64,000 bases of DNA from DATGZH01 sp035297265 (GCA_035297265.1 DATGZH010000016.1:4392-68391); one strand, 5' to 3'. Positions 44,440 to 53,601 are shown, numbered from the stretch's first letter. Notes: generated by a model not told the origin, from the sequence alone. Translations and numbers: made by a program.

Positions 44440-45777
44440 GGAGGAGCAGAGGTACACGCCGCGGAGGGGTGTCCGGTAGGGGTTCCAGGTGGCGGTGGGT
44501 CGGAAGACCGTCTGGCGGAGCGTCGACGCCCCGGCGGCGATGTCACCGCCGACGTAGTTGACGTCGTGCTCCTCCATCTGGGCCGCGGTGCGGACCGAGC
44601 GGGCGAGGACCCGGTCGGTGAAGCCGGGGGCGAACCGCTCGATCTGGGCCTCGATGCGCGCCGTCATGTCGACCGTCGAGCCCGACGGCACGTGGCAGTA
44701 GGCCCAGAGCGTCGCCCGCCCGGCCGGCGCCCGGCGGTCGTCGACGATCGACGGCTGGACGACGAGGCAGAAGGGGGCCTCGGGGTGGCGGCCGGCGTTC
44801 ACCTCGGCCTCGGCCCGCCGGACCTCGGCCAGCGTGCCGCCGACGTGGACGGTGCCGGCGACGGTGGCGGCCTTGGTGGACCAGGGCACCGGCCCGTCGA
44901 GGGCCCAGTCGACCTTGCAGACCCCGGGCCCGTAGCGGAAGCGCCGGTAGGGGCGGCGGGCCCGGGTGTCCAGGCGGTCGCCGGCCAGGTCGACGAACTG
45001 GCGCGGCGTCACGTCGAGGAGGACGAGGCGCGAGGACGGGAGCTCGGCCAGGCTGCGGACGCGGGTCCCGGTCGTGAGCTCGCCGCCCCGGTCTCGGATC
45101 TCGTCGACGAGGGCGTCGACGAGGACCTGGCTGCCGCCGCGGACCACGGGCCAGCCCACCGCGTGGGCGCTCAGGGCGAGGACGAGGCCGAAGCCGCCGG
45201 TGAGGGGGGCGTCCAGCGGCCGCATGCTGTGGGCGGCCACCCCGGCCACGACCGCTCGCCCCTCGTCGGTGCCGAAGCGGCGGGCCAGCCAGGTGGCGGG
45301 CTGGAGCCCGAGGGCGCCGAAGCGGGCCAAGAGGAAGGGTGAACGGGCCGAGCGCAGCGGGGCGAGCATCCGGTCGATGACCTTGTCGGCCCGGCCGGCG
45401 AGGGGTCCCATGAGGCGGCGGTAGGCCGGCCCGTCGGGGCCCAGTCCCTCGACGGTCTCCTCGAGCGACTGGTGCACGGCGGCCGCCCGGCCACCGTCGA
45501 GGGGGTGGGCGAAGGCCACCTCGGGCCGGACGAGGTCCACCTTCGCCGGGTCGAGCGCGAGCCCGCGGAAGAACGGCGACACCGCGGCGAGGGCGTGGAC
45601 CGTCGAGCAGACGTCGTGGCGGTACCCGGGGAGGGTGAGCTCCTCGGTCCGGCAGCCGCCTCCGAGCGTGGGCGCCGCCTCGAGGACGCCCACCGTGAGC
45701 CCGGCCCGGGCCAGGGTCAGGGCGGCAGCGAGACCGTTCGGTCCCGAGCCGACGACGACCGCATCGAGACCGCTCAC
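44338..45777 (-). CDS. FAD-dependent oxidoreductase, phytoene desaturase (CrtI)-like
   Basis: A 479-aa flavoprotein. The FAD motif AVVVGSGPNGLAAALTLARAG opens the protein (about residues 6-26), followed by GGGCRTEELTLPGYRHDVCS. The C-terminal CrtI-type segment is LCSSSTPPGGGVHGMCGLYAA. No other carotenoid genes are present, so the substrate may be a different polyene or an unrelated amine/hydrocarbon. GTG start. Its 3' end overlaps radA by 102 bases in the opposite direction. It is 31 bases downstream of the cyclic-nucleotide-binding gene on the same strand. Confidence 0.86.
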   Translation of the reverse strand: MSGLDAVVVGSGPNGLAAALTLARAGLTVGVLEAAPTLGGGCRTEELTLPGYRHDVCSTVHALAAVSPFFRGLALDPAKVDLVRPEVAFAHPLDGGRAAAVHQSLEETVEGLGPDGPAYRRLMGPLAGRADKVIDRMLAPLRSARSPFLLARFGALGLQPATWLARRFGTDEGRAVVAGVAAHSMRPLDAPLTGGFGLVLALSAHAVGWPVVRGGSQVLVDALVDEIRDRGGELTTGTRVRSLAELPSSRLVLLDVTPRQFVDLAGDRLDTRARRPYRRFRYGPGVCKVDWALDGPVPWSTKAATVAGTVHVGGTLAEVRRAEAEVNAGRHPEAPFCLVVQPSIVDDRRAPAGRATLWAYCHVPSGSTVDMTARIEAQIERFAPGFTDRVLARSVRTAAQMEEHDVNYVGGDIAAGASTLRQTVFRPTATWNPYRTPLRGVYLCSSSTPPGGGVHGMCGLYAARTALFDHFGGPRPFRT

Positions 45778-45808
45778 CCAGCGTCGGCCCGGCCGGCCGG
45801 CCGGGCGG

Positions 45809-46807
45809 TCACGCCCGCCGTTCTTCCCGGCGGTGGTCCTTGCTGAGCTCCTCCAGCTCCCCGCGGTCGAGCTGGCCGTGGGGCACCGACGCCACCCGAC
45901 AGGGCGTCACGGCCACGAGGGTGGCCGTCCGCCCCCCGCCCTCGAGGCCCGACCGTTCGCCGAGGACGGCACCGGGTCCGTACTCGGCCAGGCGCTGGCC
46001 CCCCGCCTCCACGAGCACGACGCCGTCGAGCACGAGGAAGACCTCGTCCGAGGGGTCACCCTCGGCCACGATCGTCGTCCCCTTCTTCAAGTTCTTCACC
46101 TTGGGCTTCCCCCCGCCCATCATCCTGGACGAGAGCGAGCGCTCGAGGGCCGTCTCCACCGCGGTCACGAGGGCGGGGGAGTCCTCGTCGCCCCACGGCG
46201 TCTTCTTCCCGAAGGACTTGGCGTACCAGTCGCGAAAATCGGTCAGACCGGACTTGGCGGCCAGCTTGGCGTCGGGCCCGTAGACCCAGTGACGGGGGAA
46301 GCGGCTGGCCCCGACGAGCTCGAAGTCCGACGTGCCGTCGGCGTGGAGCGTCAGGCTGAGCGTTGTCCACACGAGCGGGGCCCGCCACTGGATGAACGGG
46401 GCCCGTCGCACCCGCCGCGGGGCGGGGAGGCCGGTGCGGCCGCCCGTCGTCTGGACGAACCGCACCCAGCCGTCGCCCACCTCGGGCTCGAGCTGGATCT
46501 CGGGGAGGGCCACCGGCTCGAAGGCCCGGCTCAGCCCGCCCAGCTTCACGATCGTCTCGGTGATCAGCCCGCCGCCCAGGTGGCCGTAGGAGGTGATCCG
46601 GCCGGCCTCGTCGACCTCGATGTAGGCCGAGAGCCGGTTGGCGAAGCGGAAGCGCCCCGCCTTGTGCAGGGCCTCGAGGTCCTCGATCTCGTCGGGAGGC
46701 GGCTCGTCGTAGTGGGTGACCCCGGCCTCGAAGGCCATCTTGGTGCTGCCCCGCACGGCCTCGGAGGGGATCCAGGACACCGAGACCACCGAGTGTTCGA
46801 TCCTCAT
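45809..46807 (-). CDS. Protein with C-terminal cyclic-nucleotide-binding domain
   Basis: A 332-aa protein. Residues about 1-200 have no recognised family (IEHSVVSVSWIPSEAVRGST, THYDEPPPDEIEDLEAL). Residues about 230-320 match a cNMP-binding domain: KKGTTIVAEGDPSDEVFLVL, the phosphate-binding-type GPGAVLGERSGLEGGGRTATL, then VASVPHGQLDRG. The usual G-E-x(3-5)-R-(S/T)-A phosphate cassette appears as G-E-R-S-G-L-E-G-G-G-R-T-A. It has no DNA-binding helix, so it is an effector of another kind. It is divergent from the nucleotidyl-cyclase gene 135 bases away, suggesting that it is the receptor for its product. Confidence 0.8.
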   Translation of the reverse strand: MRIEHSVVSVSWIPSEAVRGSTKMAFEAGVTHYDEPPPDEIEDLEALHKAGRFRFANRLSAYIEVDEAGRITSYGHLGGGLITETIVKLGGLSRAFEPVALPEIQLEPEVGDGWVRFVQTTGGRTGLPAPRRVRRAPFIQWRAPLVWTTLSLTLHADGTSDFELVGASRFPRHWVYGPDAKLAAKSGLTDFRDWYAKSFGKKTPWGDEDSPALVTAVETALERSLSSRMMGGGKPKVKNLKKGTTIVAEGDPSDEVFLVLDGVVLVEAGGQRLAEYGPGAVLGERSGLEGGGRTATLVAVTPCRVASVPHGQLDRGELEELSKDHRREERRA

Positions 46808-46942
46808 GGCACCATGTTGCCCCGCCCTTCCGTGCGGCCGACAGTGTGGCTGCCGGCGTCGCGGCGGTGGGGCTGGCACCCCGGGGGGTTTAGTGCTCCT
46901 CCCCTGGTCGTCGGCCCGCAGGTGTGGGAGAACGGGGAGTGC

Positions 46943-48319
46943 ATGGAGGAGCGAGCCGGCGGCGACGCCATCATCGACGTCTTCTTGGCCGACGACAACG
47001 TCATCGTGCGCGAGGGCGTGCGGGCCCTCCTCGAGCTGCAGCCCGACCTCCGGGTCGTGGGCGTGGCGGGCGACTACGACGAGCTCGTCGAGGGGGCGGT
47101 GCGCACGGGCGCCCACGTGCTCGTCACCGATATCCGGATGCCACCCTCCTTCCAGCGCGAGGGCATCGACGCCGCCCGTGAGGTGCGCCGCCGCCTCCCG
47201 GGCACGGCGGTCGTGGTGCTCTCCCAGTACGACGACCCCGAGTACGCGGTGTCGCTCCTCTCCGAGGGGTCATCGGGCTACGGCTACCTGCTGAAGGACC
47301 ACATCGCCGACGGCGACCAGCTCGTCGAGGCGGTGCGGGCGGTGGCCACCGGCGGCACCGCCCTCGACCCGGCCATCGTCGACGCCCTGGTGCGCCCGGT
47401 CAGCCACGGGGGCCTCTCCGAGGCCGACGAGGAGCTGCTCTCGATGATCGCCGAGGGCCGGCCCATCAAGGCCATCGCCGCCGCCCAGCGCGCCACCCCC
47501 GAGAGCGTGGACGCCCGGGTGGAGGCGCTCTTCGTGGCCCTCGCCGAAGGGGTGGCCGGCGGGAACGAGGGCGCCCTCCGCCGGCTGCGCCTCCTCCACC
47601 AGGCCATCGTGGACCGAGAGGAGCAGGGCGAGACGTTGTCACGCCTCCTGCCCGGTGGTCTGGCCGAGAAGCTGCGCCGGGAAGGCCGGCACATCGGCGA
47701 GACCGAGGTGGTCGAGGTGACCGTGCTCATGAGCGACATCCGCTCGTACTCGACGATCGCCGAGCACGCCGACCTGACCCAGCTGGCCGGCCAGCTCAAC
47801 ACCCATCGGGCGGCGATGAACGAGGCGATCCTCGGCCAGACCGGGACCGTCATGCAGTTCGTCGGCGACGCCGTCATGGCCGTCTTCGGCGCCCCCTTCG
47901 CCCAGCCGGATCACGCCGACCGGGCGGTGGCCGCGGCGGCCGACGCCCACCGGCGCCAGGCCGAGGTGAACGCGGCCTGGGCGGCCGAGGGCCTCCCGCC
48001 CTTCGGCCTCGGCCTCGGCCTGTCGACCGGCCCGGCCGCCGCCGCCCTGCTCGGCTCCGAGGAGCGGCTCGAGTACACGCTCGTCGGTGACACCGTGAAC
48101 CTGGCCCAGCGGCTCCAGCAGCTGGCCGAGGCCGGGGAGACCGTGCTCAGCGCGGCGACGATGGCCGCGCTCGACCAGCCCGTCGTGGCCACCGAGCTCG
48201 GCGAACAACTGGTGAAGGGCCGAGACACGCCGGTCGGGGTCTACAAGATCGGCCGGGCGTCGCCCGGCGACGACGCCGGTCGCGGCCTCGCTGCCGCGGC
48301 CGCCGGAGGGGAGGGATGA
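46943..48319 (+). CDS. Response regulator fused to class III adenylyl/guanylyl cyclase
   Basis: A 458-aa three-part signalling protein. Residues about 10-130 are a NarL-type receiver with phospho-acceptor Asp in VLVTDIRMPPS. Residues about 150-200 align with a LuxR helix-turn-helix but are degraded (LSEADEELLSMIAEGRP). Residues about 250-430 are the cyclase: metal Asp265 in MSDIRSYS, Asp309 in QFVGDAVMAVF, and Asn386/Arg390 in GDTVNLAQRL. Gln305 stands where the adenine-selecting Lys usually is. Phosphorylation would control second-messenger synthesis. ATG at 46943 with GGGAG just before. The operon continues with an ATPase and a histidine kinase. Confidence 0.9.
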   Translation: MEERAGGDAIIDVFLADDNVIVREGVRALLELQPDLRVVGVAGDYDELVEGAVRTGAHVLVTDIRMPPSFQREGIDAAREVRRRLPGTAVVVLSQYDDPEYAVSLLSEGSSGYGYLLKDHIADGDQLVEAVRAVATGGTALDPAIVDALVRPVSHGGLSEADEELLSMIAEGRPIKAIAAAQRATPESVDARVEALFVALAEGVAGGNEGALRRLRLLHQAIVDREEQGETLSRLLPGGLAEKLRREGRHIGETEVVEVTVLMSDIRSYSTIAEHADLTQLAGQLNTHRAAMNEAILGQTGTVMQFVGDAVMAVFGAPFAQPDHADRAVAAAADAHRRQAEVNAAWAAEGLPPFGLGLGLSTGPAAAALLGSEERLEYTLVGDTVNLAQRLQQLAEAGETVLSAATMAALDQPVVATELGEQLVKGRDTPVGVYKIGRASPGDDAGRGLAAAAAGGEG

Positions 48320-48323
48320 GCTC

Positions 48324-49076
48324 GTGGTCGACACGGTGACGGAGGTGTCCGACGGGGTGGGAAGCGAGCCGGTGCTCGTGGCCGAGGGCGTGCGCAAGAC
48401 GTTCGAAGCCGAGAACGCCCCGGTCCGGGCGCTGCGCGGCGTGAGCCTCACGGTCGAGTCGCGCGACTTCGTGGCGCTGATGGGACCGTCGGGCTGCGGC
48501 AAGTCGACGTTCCTCAACCTGGTGGCCGGTCTCGACACGGCGGACGAAGGCACGATCCAGGTGGCCGGCGAGGAGGTGACCGGGCGGACCGAGGACCAGC
48601 TCGCGCTGCTCCGCCGGCGCCACATCGGGATCGTCTTCCAGTTCTTCAACCTCCTCGAGGGGATGACCGCCCTCGAGAACGTGGCCCTCCCGGCGATCGT
48701 GGCGGGGACCAAGCGGCGGGCGGCCGAGACCCGGGCCCGTGACCTGCTCGACCTCCTCGGTCTGGCCGACAAGACGAAGGCCGTCCCCGGCGTGCTGTCC
48801 GGCGGGCAGCGCCAGCGCCTGGCCATCGCCCGGGCCCTGGCCAACGAGCCGACCCTCCTCCTCGCCGACGAGCCGACCGGAGCCCTCGACTCGGACAGCG
48901 GCCAGGAGGTGATCGAGCTCCTCTCCCGCCTCCACCGGGGCGGCCAGGCCATCCTGCTCGTGACGCACGACGACGACGTGGCCCGAGCCGCCGCCCGGAT
49001 CTGCCACATGCGCGACGGCCGCATCGTCGAGGTCCCGGACCGGGAGGCGACCGCCCCGGCGGTGGAGGTGCGGTGA
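48324..49076 (+). CDS. ABC transporter ATP-binding protein, MacB/LolD type
   Basis: A 250-aa ATPase. Walker A is MGPSGCGKSTFLN near residue 53, the signature LSGGQRQRLAIARAL near 155, and Walker B LLLADEPTGALDSDSG near 176. These are typical of the LolD/MacB/FtsE group, which work with FtsX-like permeases in lipoprotein, peptide or antibiotic transport or signalling. No permease gene is present next to it. It lies 4 bases after the cyclase gene, and its stop overlaps the histidine kinase start as GTGA, so it may be a partner of the membrane kinase. GTG start. Confidence 0.88.
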   Translation: MVDTVTEVSDGVGSEPVLVAEGVRKTFEAENAPVRALRGVSLTVESRDFVALMGPSGCGKSTFLNLVAGLDTADEGTIQVAGEEVTGRTEDQLALLRRRHIGIVFQFFNLLEGMTALENVALPAIVAGTKRRAAETRARDLLDLLGLADKTKAVPGVLSGGQRQRLAIARALANEPTLLLADEPTGALDSDSGQEVIELLSRLHRGGQAILLVTHDDDVARAAARICHMRDGRIVEVPDREATAPAVEVR

Positions 49077-51253
49077 CCGTCGGCCCTTCGAAGGTGGCCG
49101 CCGGTGAGGCGCCGGCGACCGTGGCCCCGGGCACCGGCGCGACGCCGGCCCCGCTCGTCTTCCGGGTGGGGGAGGGGGGAACCCCGGGCCGACCCTCGGT
49201 GCTCCCGGCCTGGCTGCTCGTCGTCGCGGCGCTCTGTCTCACGGGGTGGGCTCTCGCCCGGCCGGTGCCCTCCGGCCGGGCCGGGGCGGACGGCGTCCGG
49301 GCCGCCCTCGTGGTCGTCTGGGCCCTCGCCGCGCTCGTCCTCGCCCACCGGGGCCCGCCCACTCTCGGCCGGCTCGTCGCCGCGGCGGTCCTCCTGGGCT
49401 CGGCGAGCCTGGCCGCCGTGACGCTCGCCGCCACGACGAGCGGCACCGACCACCGGGCGGGCCGGGCCCTCGCCTGCGTCCTACCGGCTCTCCTCATGGC
49501 CGCAGCGGTCCACGTGCTCGCCGCCCTCCCCGACGGTCGGCTCGGCTCGACCGGGCGCCGGACCGGCGTCGCCTTCGCCTACGTCGTCGCGCTGGCTCTG
49601 GGCCTCGCCGCCTGGCGCGGTCCCGGCCGCTTGAGCCCGGCCGCCGCCCTCGCCGGTTGGTCGGTGGCCGTCGTGGTCGGGCTCCTCGCCGCGGCGGCCC
49701 GCTACCGTCAGGTCTCGGGCCGGGACCGCCAGCGCCTGCAGTGGCTGGCCGCCGGGGTCACCGCGGCGGTCGAGGTGGGTCTCGTCGTCGGGGCGCTCGG
49801 CGTGCTCGTGAAGTGGCCCGACCACCCGGCCCTCGTGGCCGCGGCGGCCACCGCCTTCGTGCCGATCGGCCTGGCCGCCGGCGTCGTGCCGACCCTCGCC
49901 GGGAAGGCCGACCGGGTGCTGGTCGTCCTCGTGCAGGTGACCGGGCTCAGCCTCCTCGTCACCGCCGTCTACTTCGTCATCGTGCTCGGCCTCGGCCACG
50001 CACCGGACCCGGCCGACCGCGAGGTGCTCGGCCTGTCGATGCTCGCCGCGGCGGTGGTCACGCTCGGCTACCTCGCGGTGCACCGGCGGCTGGAGGACTC
50101 GGTGAACCGCGCCGTCTACGGCGAGAGCACGGCGCCCGAGGACGTGGTGAAGACGTTCAGTGGGCGCCTCACGCGCGCCGTCACGATGGACGAGCTCCTG
50201 CTCCAGCTGACCGAGACGCTGCGCAAGAACCTCCAGCTGAGCTCGGCCGAGGTGCTGACCGGGACGAGCGAGGTCCTCGAACGCGCCGCCTCGGTCCCCG
50301 ACCGGGGGCCGGGCACCCTCATGGTCGGGCCCCAGGAGCGGCCGGTCGTGGCCCGGGCCGGGGTCTCGGGCCGGGCCTGGGTGCAGGTCTGGCTGCCCGC
50401 CCTCCTCGACGGCCGGGGCGACGTCCAGATCCGGGTGGCCCCGATCACCTACACGGGCGAGCTGCTCGGGGTGATCGTGGTCGAGCGGCCGGCCGATGGG
50501 GTGGGCTTCGACGACGAGGACGAGGGCGTCCTCACCGAGCTCGCCCGCCAGGTCGGGCTGGCCCTGCACAACCTGCAGCTCGACTCGGCCCTGCAGTCGA
50601 CGCTCGACGAGCTGCGCCGCCAGGCCGACGAGCTCCGTCGCTCGCGGGCGCGCATCATCGAGAGTGCCGACGCCGAGCGGCGCAAGGTCGAACGCGACCT
50701 CCACGACGGCGCGCAGCAGCACCTCGTGGCCCTCGCCGTCAACCTGCGTCTCGCCCGCGACCTCGTGGCCGACGACCCGGCTGCGGCGACCGAGATGCTC
50801 GACGAGCTGGCGGCCGACGTGAAAACCACCGTCCAGGAGCTGCGCGACCTGGCTCACGGCATCTACCCGCCGCTCCTCATGGACAGCGGGCTGGCCGAGG
50901 CCCTGCGGGCGGTGGCGGCCCGCAGCCCGCTGTCGGTCACCGTGGCCGCCGAGGGCCTCGGTCGCTACCCGCCCCAGGTCGAGGCGGCCGTCTACTTCTG
51001 CTGCCTCGAGGCCCTGCAGAACGCGGCCAAGCACGCCCCGGCGTCGCACGTGCGGGTGGCGGCGTGGGAGGAGGAGGGCGGCCTGCTCTTCAGCGTGACC
51101 GACGACGGGCCCGGCTTCGACCCGGCCAAGGCCCGGGGCGGCCACGGCTTCGTCAACATGAGCGACCGCCTCGGGGCCATCGGCGGCACCGTCCGGTGGG
51201 AGTCCGAGCCCGGCGAGGGTGCGGTGATCTCCGGCTCCACCCCGCTCACCTGA
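49073..51253 (+). CDS. Membrane sensor histidine kinase, NarL-partner (HisKA_3) type
   Basis: A 726-aa sensor. Residues about 45-345 contain eight or nine hydrophobic segments and are the likely membrane sensing region. A GAF-like region covers about 360-510. A coiled coil then leads to the HisKA_3 helix ERRKVERDLHDGAQQHLVAL with phospho-acceptor His544. The ATPase domain has EALQNAAKHA and DDGPGFDPAKARGGHGF. Such kinases pair with NarL-type receivers; three are encoded here (46943, 51270, 51729). GTG start with GTGA overlap. The signal sensed is unknown. Confidence 0.9.
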   Translation: MTVGPSKVAAGEAPATVAPGTGATPAPLVFRVGEGGTPGRPSVLPAWLLVVAALCLTGWALARPVPSGRAGADGVRAALVVVWALAALVLAHRGPPTLGRLVAAAVLLGSASLAAVTLAATTSGTDHRAGRALACVLPALLMAAAVHVLAALPDGRLGSTGRRTGVAFAYVVALALGLAAWRGPGRLSPAAALAGWSVAVVVGLLAAAARYRQVSGRDRQRLQWLAAGVTAAVEVGLVVGALGVLVKWPDHPALVAAAATAFVPIGLAAGVVPTLAGKADRVLVVLVQVTGLSLLVTAVYFVIVLGLGHAPDPADREVLGLSMLAAAVVTLGYLAVHRRLEDSVNRAVYGESTAPEDVVKTFSGRLTRAVTMDELLLQLTETLRKNLQLSSAEVLTGTSEVLERAASVPDRGPGTLMVGPQERPVVARAGVSGRAWVQVWLPALLDGRGDVQIRVAPITYTGELLGVIVVERPADGVGFDDEDEGVLTELARQVGLALHNLQLDSALQSTLDELRRQADELRRSRARIIESADAERRKVERDLHDGAQQHLVALAVNLRLARDLVADDPAAATEMLDELAADVKTTVQELRDLAHGIYPPLLMDSGLAEALRAVAARSPLSVTVAAEGLGRYPPQVEAAVYFCCLEALQNAAKHAPASHVRVAAWEEEGGLLFSVTDDGPGFDPAKARGGHGFVNMSDRLGAIGGTVRWESEPGEGAVISGSTPLT

Positions 51254-51269
51254 GCGCGGGTCCGGCCGT

Positions 51270-51662
51270 TCAGCGGAGCTGGAAGCCCCCGTTGTCGCGC
51301 TCGTCCCAGAGACGTTGGAGGACGGCCGGGGAGAAGTCCTCCTTGTTGAGGTAGGCCCGGGCCCCGCTCGTCACGGCATCGGGCGGGACGTCGCCCGGGC
51401 TGTAGGTGGAGAGGAGCACCACGACGACCTCGGGGTCGTCGGCCACGATCCGCCGGGTGGCCTCGATCCCGCTCATGCCGGGCATGTTGATGTCCATGAG
51501 GACGAGGGCCGGCCGCAGCTCGCTCACCATGGCCACGGCCTCGCTGCCGTCCACGGCCTCGCCGATCAGCTCGAAGCCCTCCATCCGCCGCAGCACCGCC
51601 TTGGCGGCCGAGCGGAAGGGGGCCTGGTCGTCGACCACGATCACCGGGAGTGACGCGGGCAT
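51270..51662 (-). CDS. Single-domain response regulator receiver
   Basis: A 130-aa receiver without an output domain. Acidic pocket VDDQ near residue 10, phospho-acceptor Asp in LVLMDINMPGMSG near 57, and the conserved Thr/Lys switch region as LSTYSP and YLNKED. It may be a phosphate sink or act by protein contact with the kinase or cyclase pathway. It is convergent with the histidine kinase gene (16 bases apart). ATG start. Confidence 0.9.
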   Translation of the reverse strand: MPASLPVIVVDDQAPFRSAAKAVLRRMEGFELIGEAVDGSEAVAMVSELRPALVLMDINMPGMSGIEATRRIVADDPEVVVVLLSTYSPGDVPPDAVTSGARAYLNKEDFSPAVLQRLWDERDNGGFQLR

Positions 51663-51728
51663 CAGGACAATTCTCCCACGCTGTCGGGTGGGCCCAAAAG
51701 GGGGCTGGCAACCCCCGTCGGGGTGTGG

Positions 51729-52406
51729 CTACCCCTCCGAGCTCTCATCCAGGTAGACGAGGACCGCCTTCACCCGGCGGTTGACGTCGTGCTCCTCGGT
51801 CAGCCCGAGCTTGGAGAAGATCGAGTTGCTGTGCTTCTCGACCGCCCGCTCGGAGAGGTAGAGGCTGCCGGCGATCGCCGCGTTGTTCTTCCCCTGGGCC
51901 ATCTCGGCCAGGATCTCCTTCTCCCGCGGCGTGAGCCGGTCGAGCTCGGAGGAGGCCCGCCGGCCGGAGGCCCCGACGAGGCCGTCCACCACCGCCGGGT
52001 CGATCACCGAGCCGCCGGCCGCCACCTCGCGGATGGCCCGAGCCAGCTCGTCCACGCCGGCCACCGACTCCTTCAGGAGGTAGGCCCGGCCGGCCGAGCC
52101 GTCGCCCAGGAGGGCGAGGGCGTAGTTGGGGTTGGCGTACTGGGAGAGGACGACCACGCCGACCTCGGGGTGGTGCTCGCGCAGCTGGGCGGCGGCCTGG
52201 ATGCCCTCGTCGGTGCCGCTCGGGGGCATGCGGATGTCGGTCACGACGACGTCGGGGGCGACGTCGTCGACGAGGGCGAGGAGCCCGGGGAGGTCCGACG
52301 CCTCGCCGACGAGCTCCAGTCCCTCCTCGCCGGCGATGAGGCGGGCCACGCCCTCGCGGAGGAGGGCGTTGTCCTCGGCGAGGACGACCTTGAGCGGAGC
52401 GTCCAC
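51729..52406 (-). CDS. NarL/LuxR-family response regulator
   Basis: A 225-aa DNA-binding response regulator. The receiver has VVLAEDNALLREGV, the phospho-acceptor in VVVTDIRMPPSGTDEGI, and LLKE. The LuxR helix-turn-helix is intact (LTPREKEILAEMAQGKNNAA then LSERAVEKHSNSIFSKLGL). Its receiver is strikingly like that of the cyclase fusion protein (TDIRMPPS, VVVLSQYA-x-P-x-YA), so the two are paralogues likely phosphorylated by the same kinase. GTG start, divergent from disA. Confidence 0.92.
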   Translation of the reverse strand: MDAPLKVVLAEDNALLREGVARLIAGEEGLELVGEASDLPGLLALVDDVAPDVVVTDIRMPPSGTDEGIQAAAQLREHHPEVGVVVLSQYANPNYALALLGDGSAGRAYLLKESVAGVDELARAIREVAAGGSVIDPAVVDGLVGASGRRASSELDRLTPREKEILAEMAQGKNNAAIAGSLYLSERAVEKHSNSIFSKLGLTEEHDVNRRVKAVLVYLDESSEG

Positions 52407-52497
52407 GTCGGGTCACCGTAGTCCGGGGCCCGGCGGACCCACCGGTCGGCGCGCCGGGCCGGACGGGGAGCGAAGAGGCGACGGGTACCATCGCGCC

Positions 52498-53601
52498 GTG
52501 GTCGACCGGACCAGCGAGCCGCTCATGGAGGCGCTGGCGGTGGTGGCCCCCGGTACGCCGCTCCGTGAAGGGCTCGACCGGGTCCTCCAGGGCAAGCGGG
52601 GCGCGCTCGTGGTGGTGGGCGACGACCCGGCAGTCCTCTCGGTGTGCACCGGGGGCTTCCTCCTCGACGCCGAGTTCAGCCCCCAGCGCCTCTCGGAGCT
52701 GGCCAAGATGGACGGGGCGATCATCTTGGCCGGCGACGCCTCGCGCATCGCCCGGGCCAACGTGCACCTCGTGCCGCGGGCGAGCATCCCGACGAGTGAG
52801 ACGGGTACCCGCCACCGCACGGCCGAGCGGGTGGCCCGCTCGATCGACGTCACGGTGGTCACGGTCTCGGAGGCCCGGGCCGAGATCGCCGTCTACCGCA
52901 ACGACCAGAAGCACACGATCCAGTCGACGCCGCGCCTCGTCAACCAGGTGAGCCAGGCGCTGGCCACGATGCAGCGCTTCAAGAGCCGCTTCGACCTGGC
53001 GCTCGCCCTGCTCTCCCCCCTCGAGGTGGAGGACTCCGTGACGCTCCGCGACGTGGTGGCCGTGCTGCAGCCGGGCGAGATGCTCGTGCGGATGGGCGAG
53101 GAGGTCGAGGGCACGCTCGTCGAGCTGGGCGAGGACGGGCGCATGAGCGGGCTCCAGCTCGAGGAGCTGACGGCCGGCGTCGGCCAGTCCCTGCGCCTCG
53201 TGATCGAGGACTACGTGGCCGACGCGGCGGCGGCCAGGGGGGCCAAGCAGGACGGGCGGCCGGCCCGGGTGGACCGGGTCCTCGTGGCCCTCCACAAGCT
53301 GCACCCCGACGACCTCCTCGACCCGGTGACCGTCGGGGCCACCCTCGGCCTGCCCGGCCGCTCCCACGACCTCGACGCCGGCCTCGAGGCCCGGGGCTAC
53401 CGGCTGCTCTCCCGGCTCCCCCGGGTGCCCGAGCAGGTCATCGGGAGCATCGTGGAGCGCTTCGGGACGCTCCCCCGGTTGATCGCCGCCTCCCCGGCCG
53501 AGCTCGAGAAGGTGGGCGGCATCGGCGAGGCGCGGGCCCGGGCGGTGAAGGACGGCCTCTCGCGCCTCGTCGAGGCGAGCATCCTCGAGCGCTACGAATA
53601 G
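52498..53601 (+). CDS. disA: Diadenylate cyclase DisA
   Basis: A 367-aa DNA-scanning enzyme that makes c-di-AMP from two ATP. The DAC domain (residues 1-140) has the D-G-A motif KMDGAIILAGDAS near 75 and R-H-R in GTRHRTAERVARSID near 104. A helical linker leads to the C-terminal HhH DNA-binding domain (LPRLIAASPAELEKVGGIGE). GTG at 52498 was chosen because family similarity starts there; the open frame upstream is unsupported. Both disA and a separate nucleotidyl cyclase lie here, so two second messengers are encoded within 6 kb. Confidence 0.95.
   Translation: MVDRTSEPLMEALAVVAPGTPLREGLDRVLQGKRGALVVVGDDPAVLSVCTGGFLLDAEFSPQRLSELAKMDGAIILAGDASRIARANVHLVPRASIPTSETGTRHRTAERVARSIDVTVVTVSEARAEIAVYRNDQKHTIQSTPRLVNQVSQALATMQRFKSRFDLALALLSPLEVEDSVTLRDVVAVLQPGEMLVRMGEEVEGTLVELGEDGRMSGLQLEELTAGVGQSLRLVIEDYVADAAAARGAKQDGRPARVDRVLVALHKLHPDDLLDPVTVGATLGLPGRSHDLDAGLEARGYRLLSRLPRVPEQVIGSIVERFGTLPRLIAASPAELEKVGGIGEARARAVKDGLSRLVEASILERYE

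Noticed and set aside
46808..46942. CRP-type TGTGA-N6-TCACA operator in the cyclase/cNMP-binding spacer
   Set aside because: TGTGG occurs but without a matching half-site.
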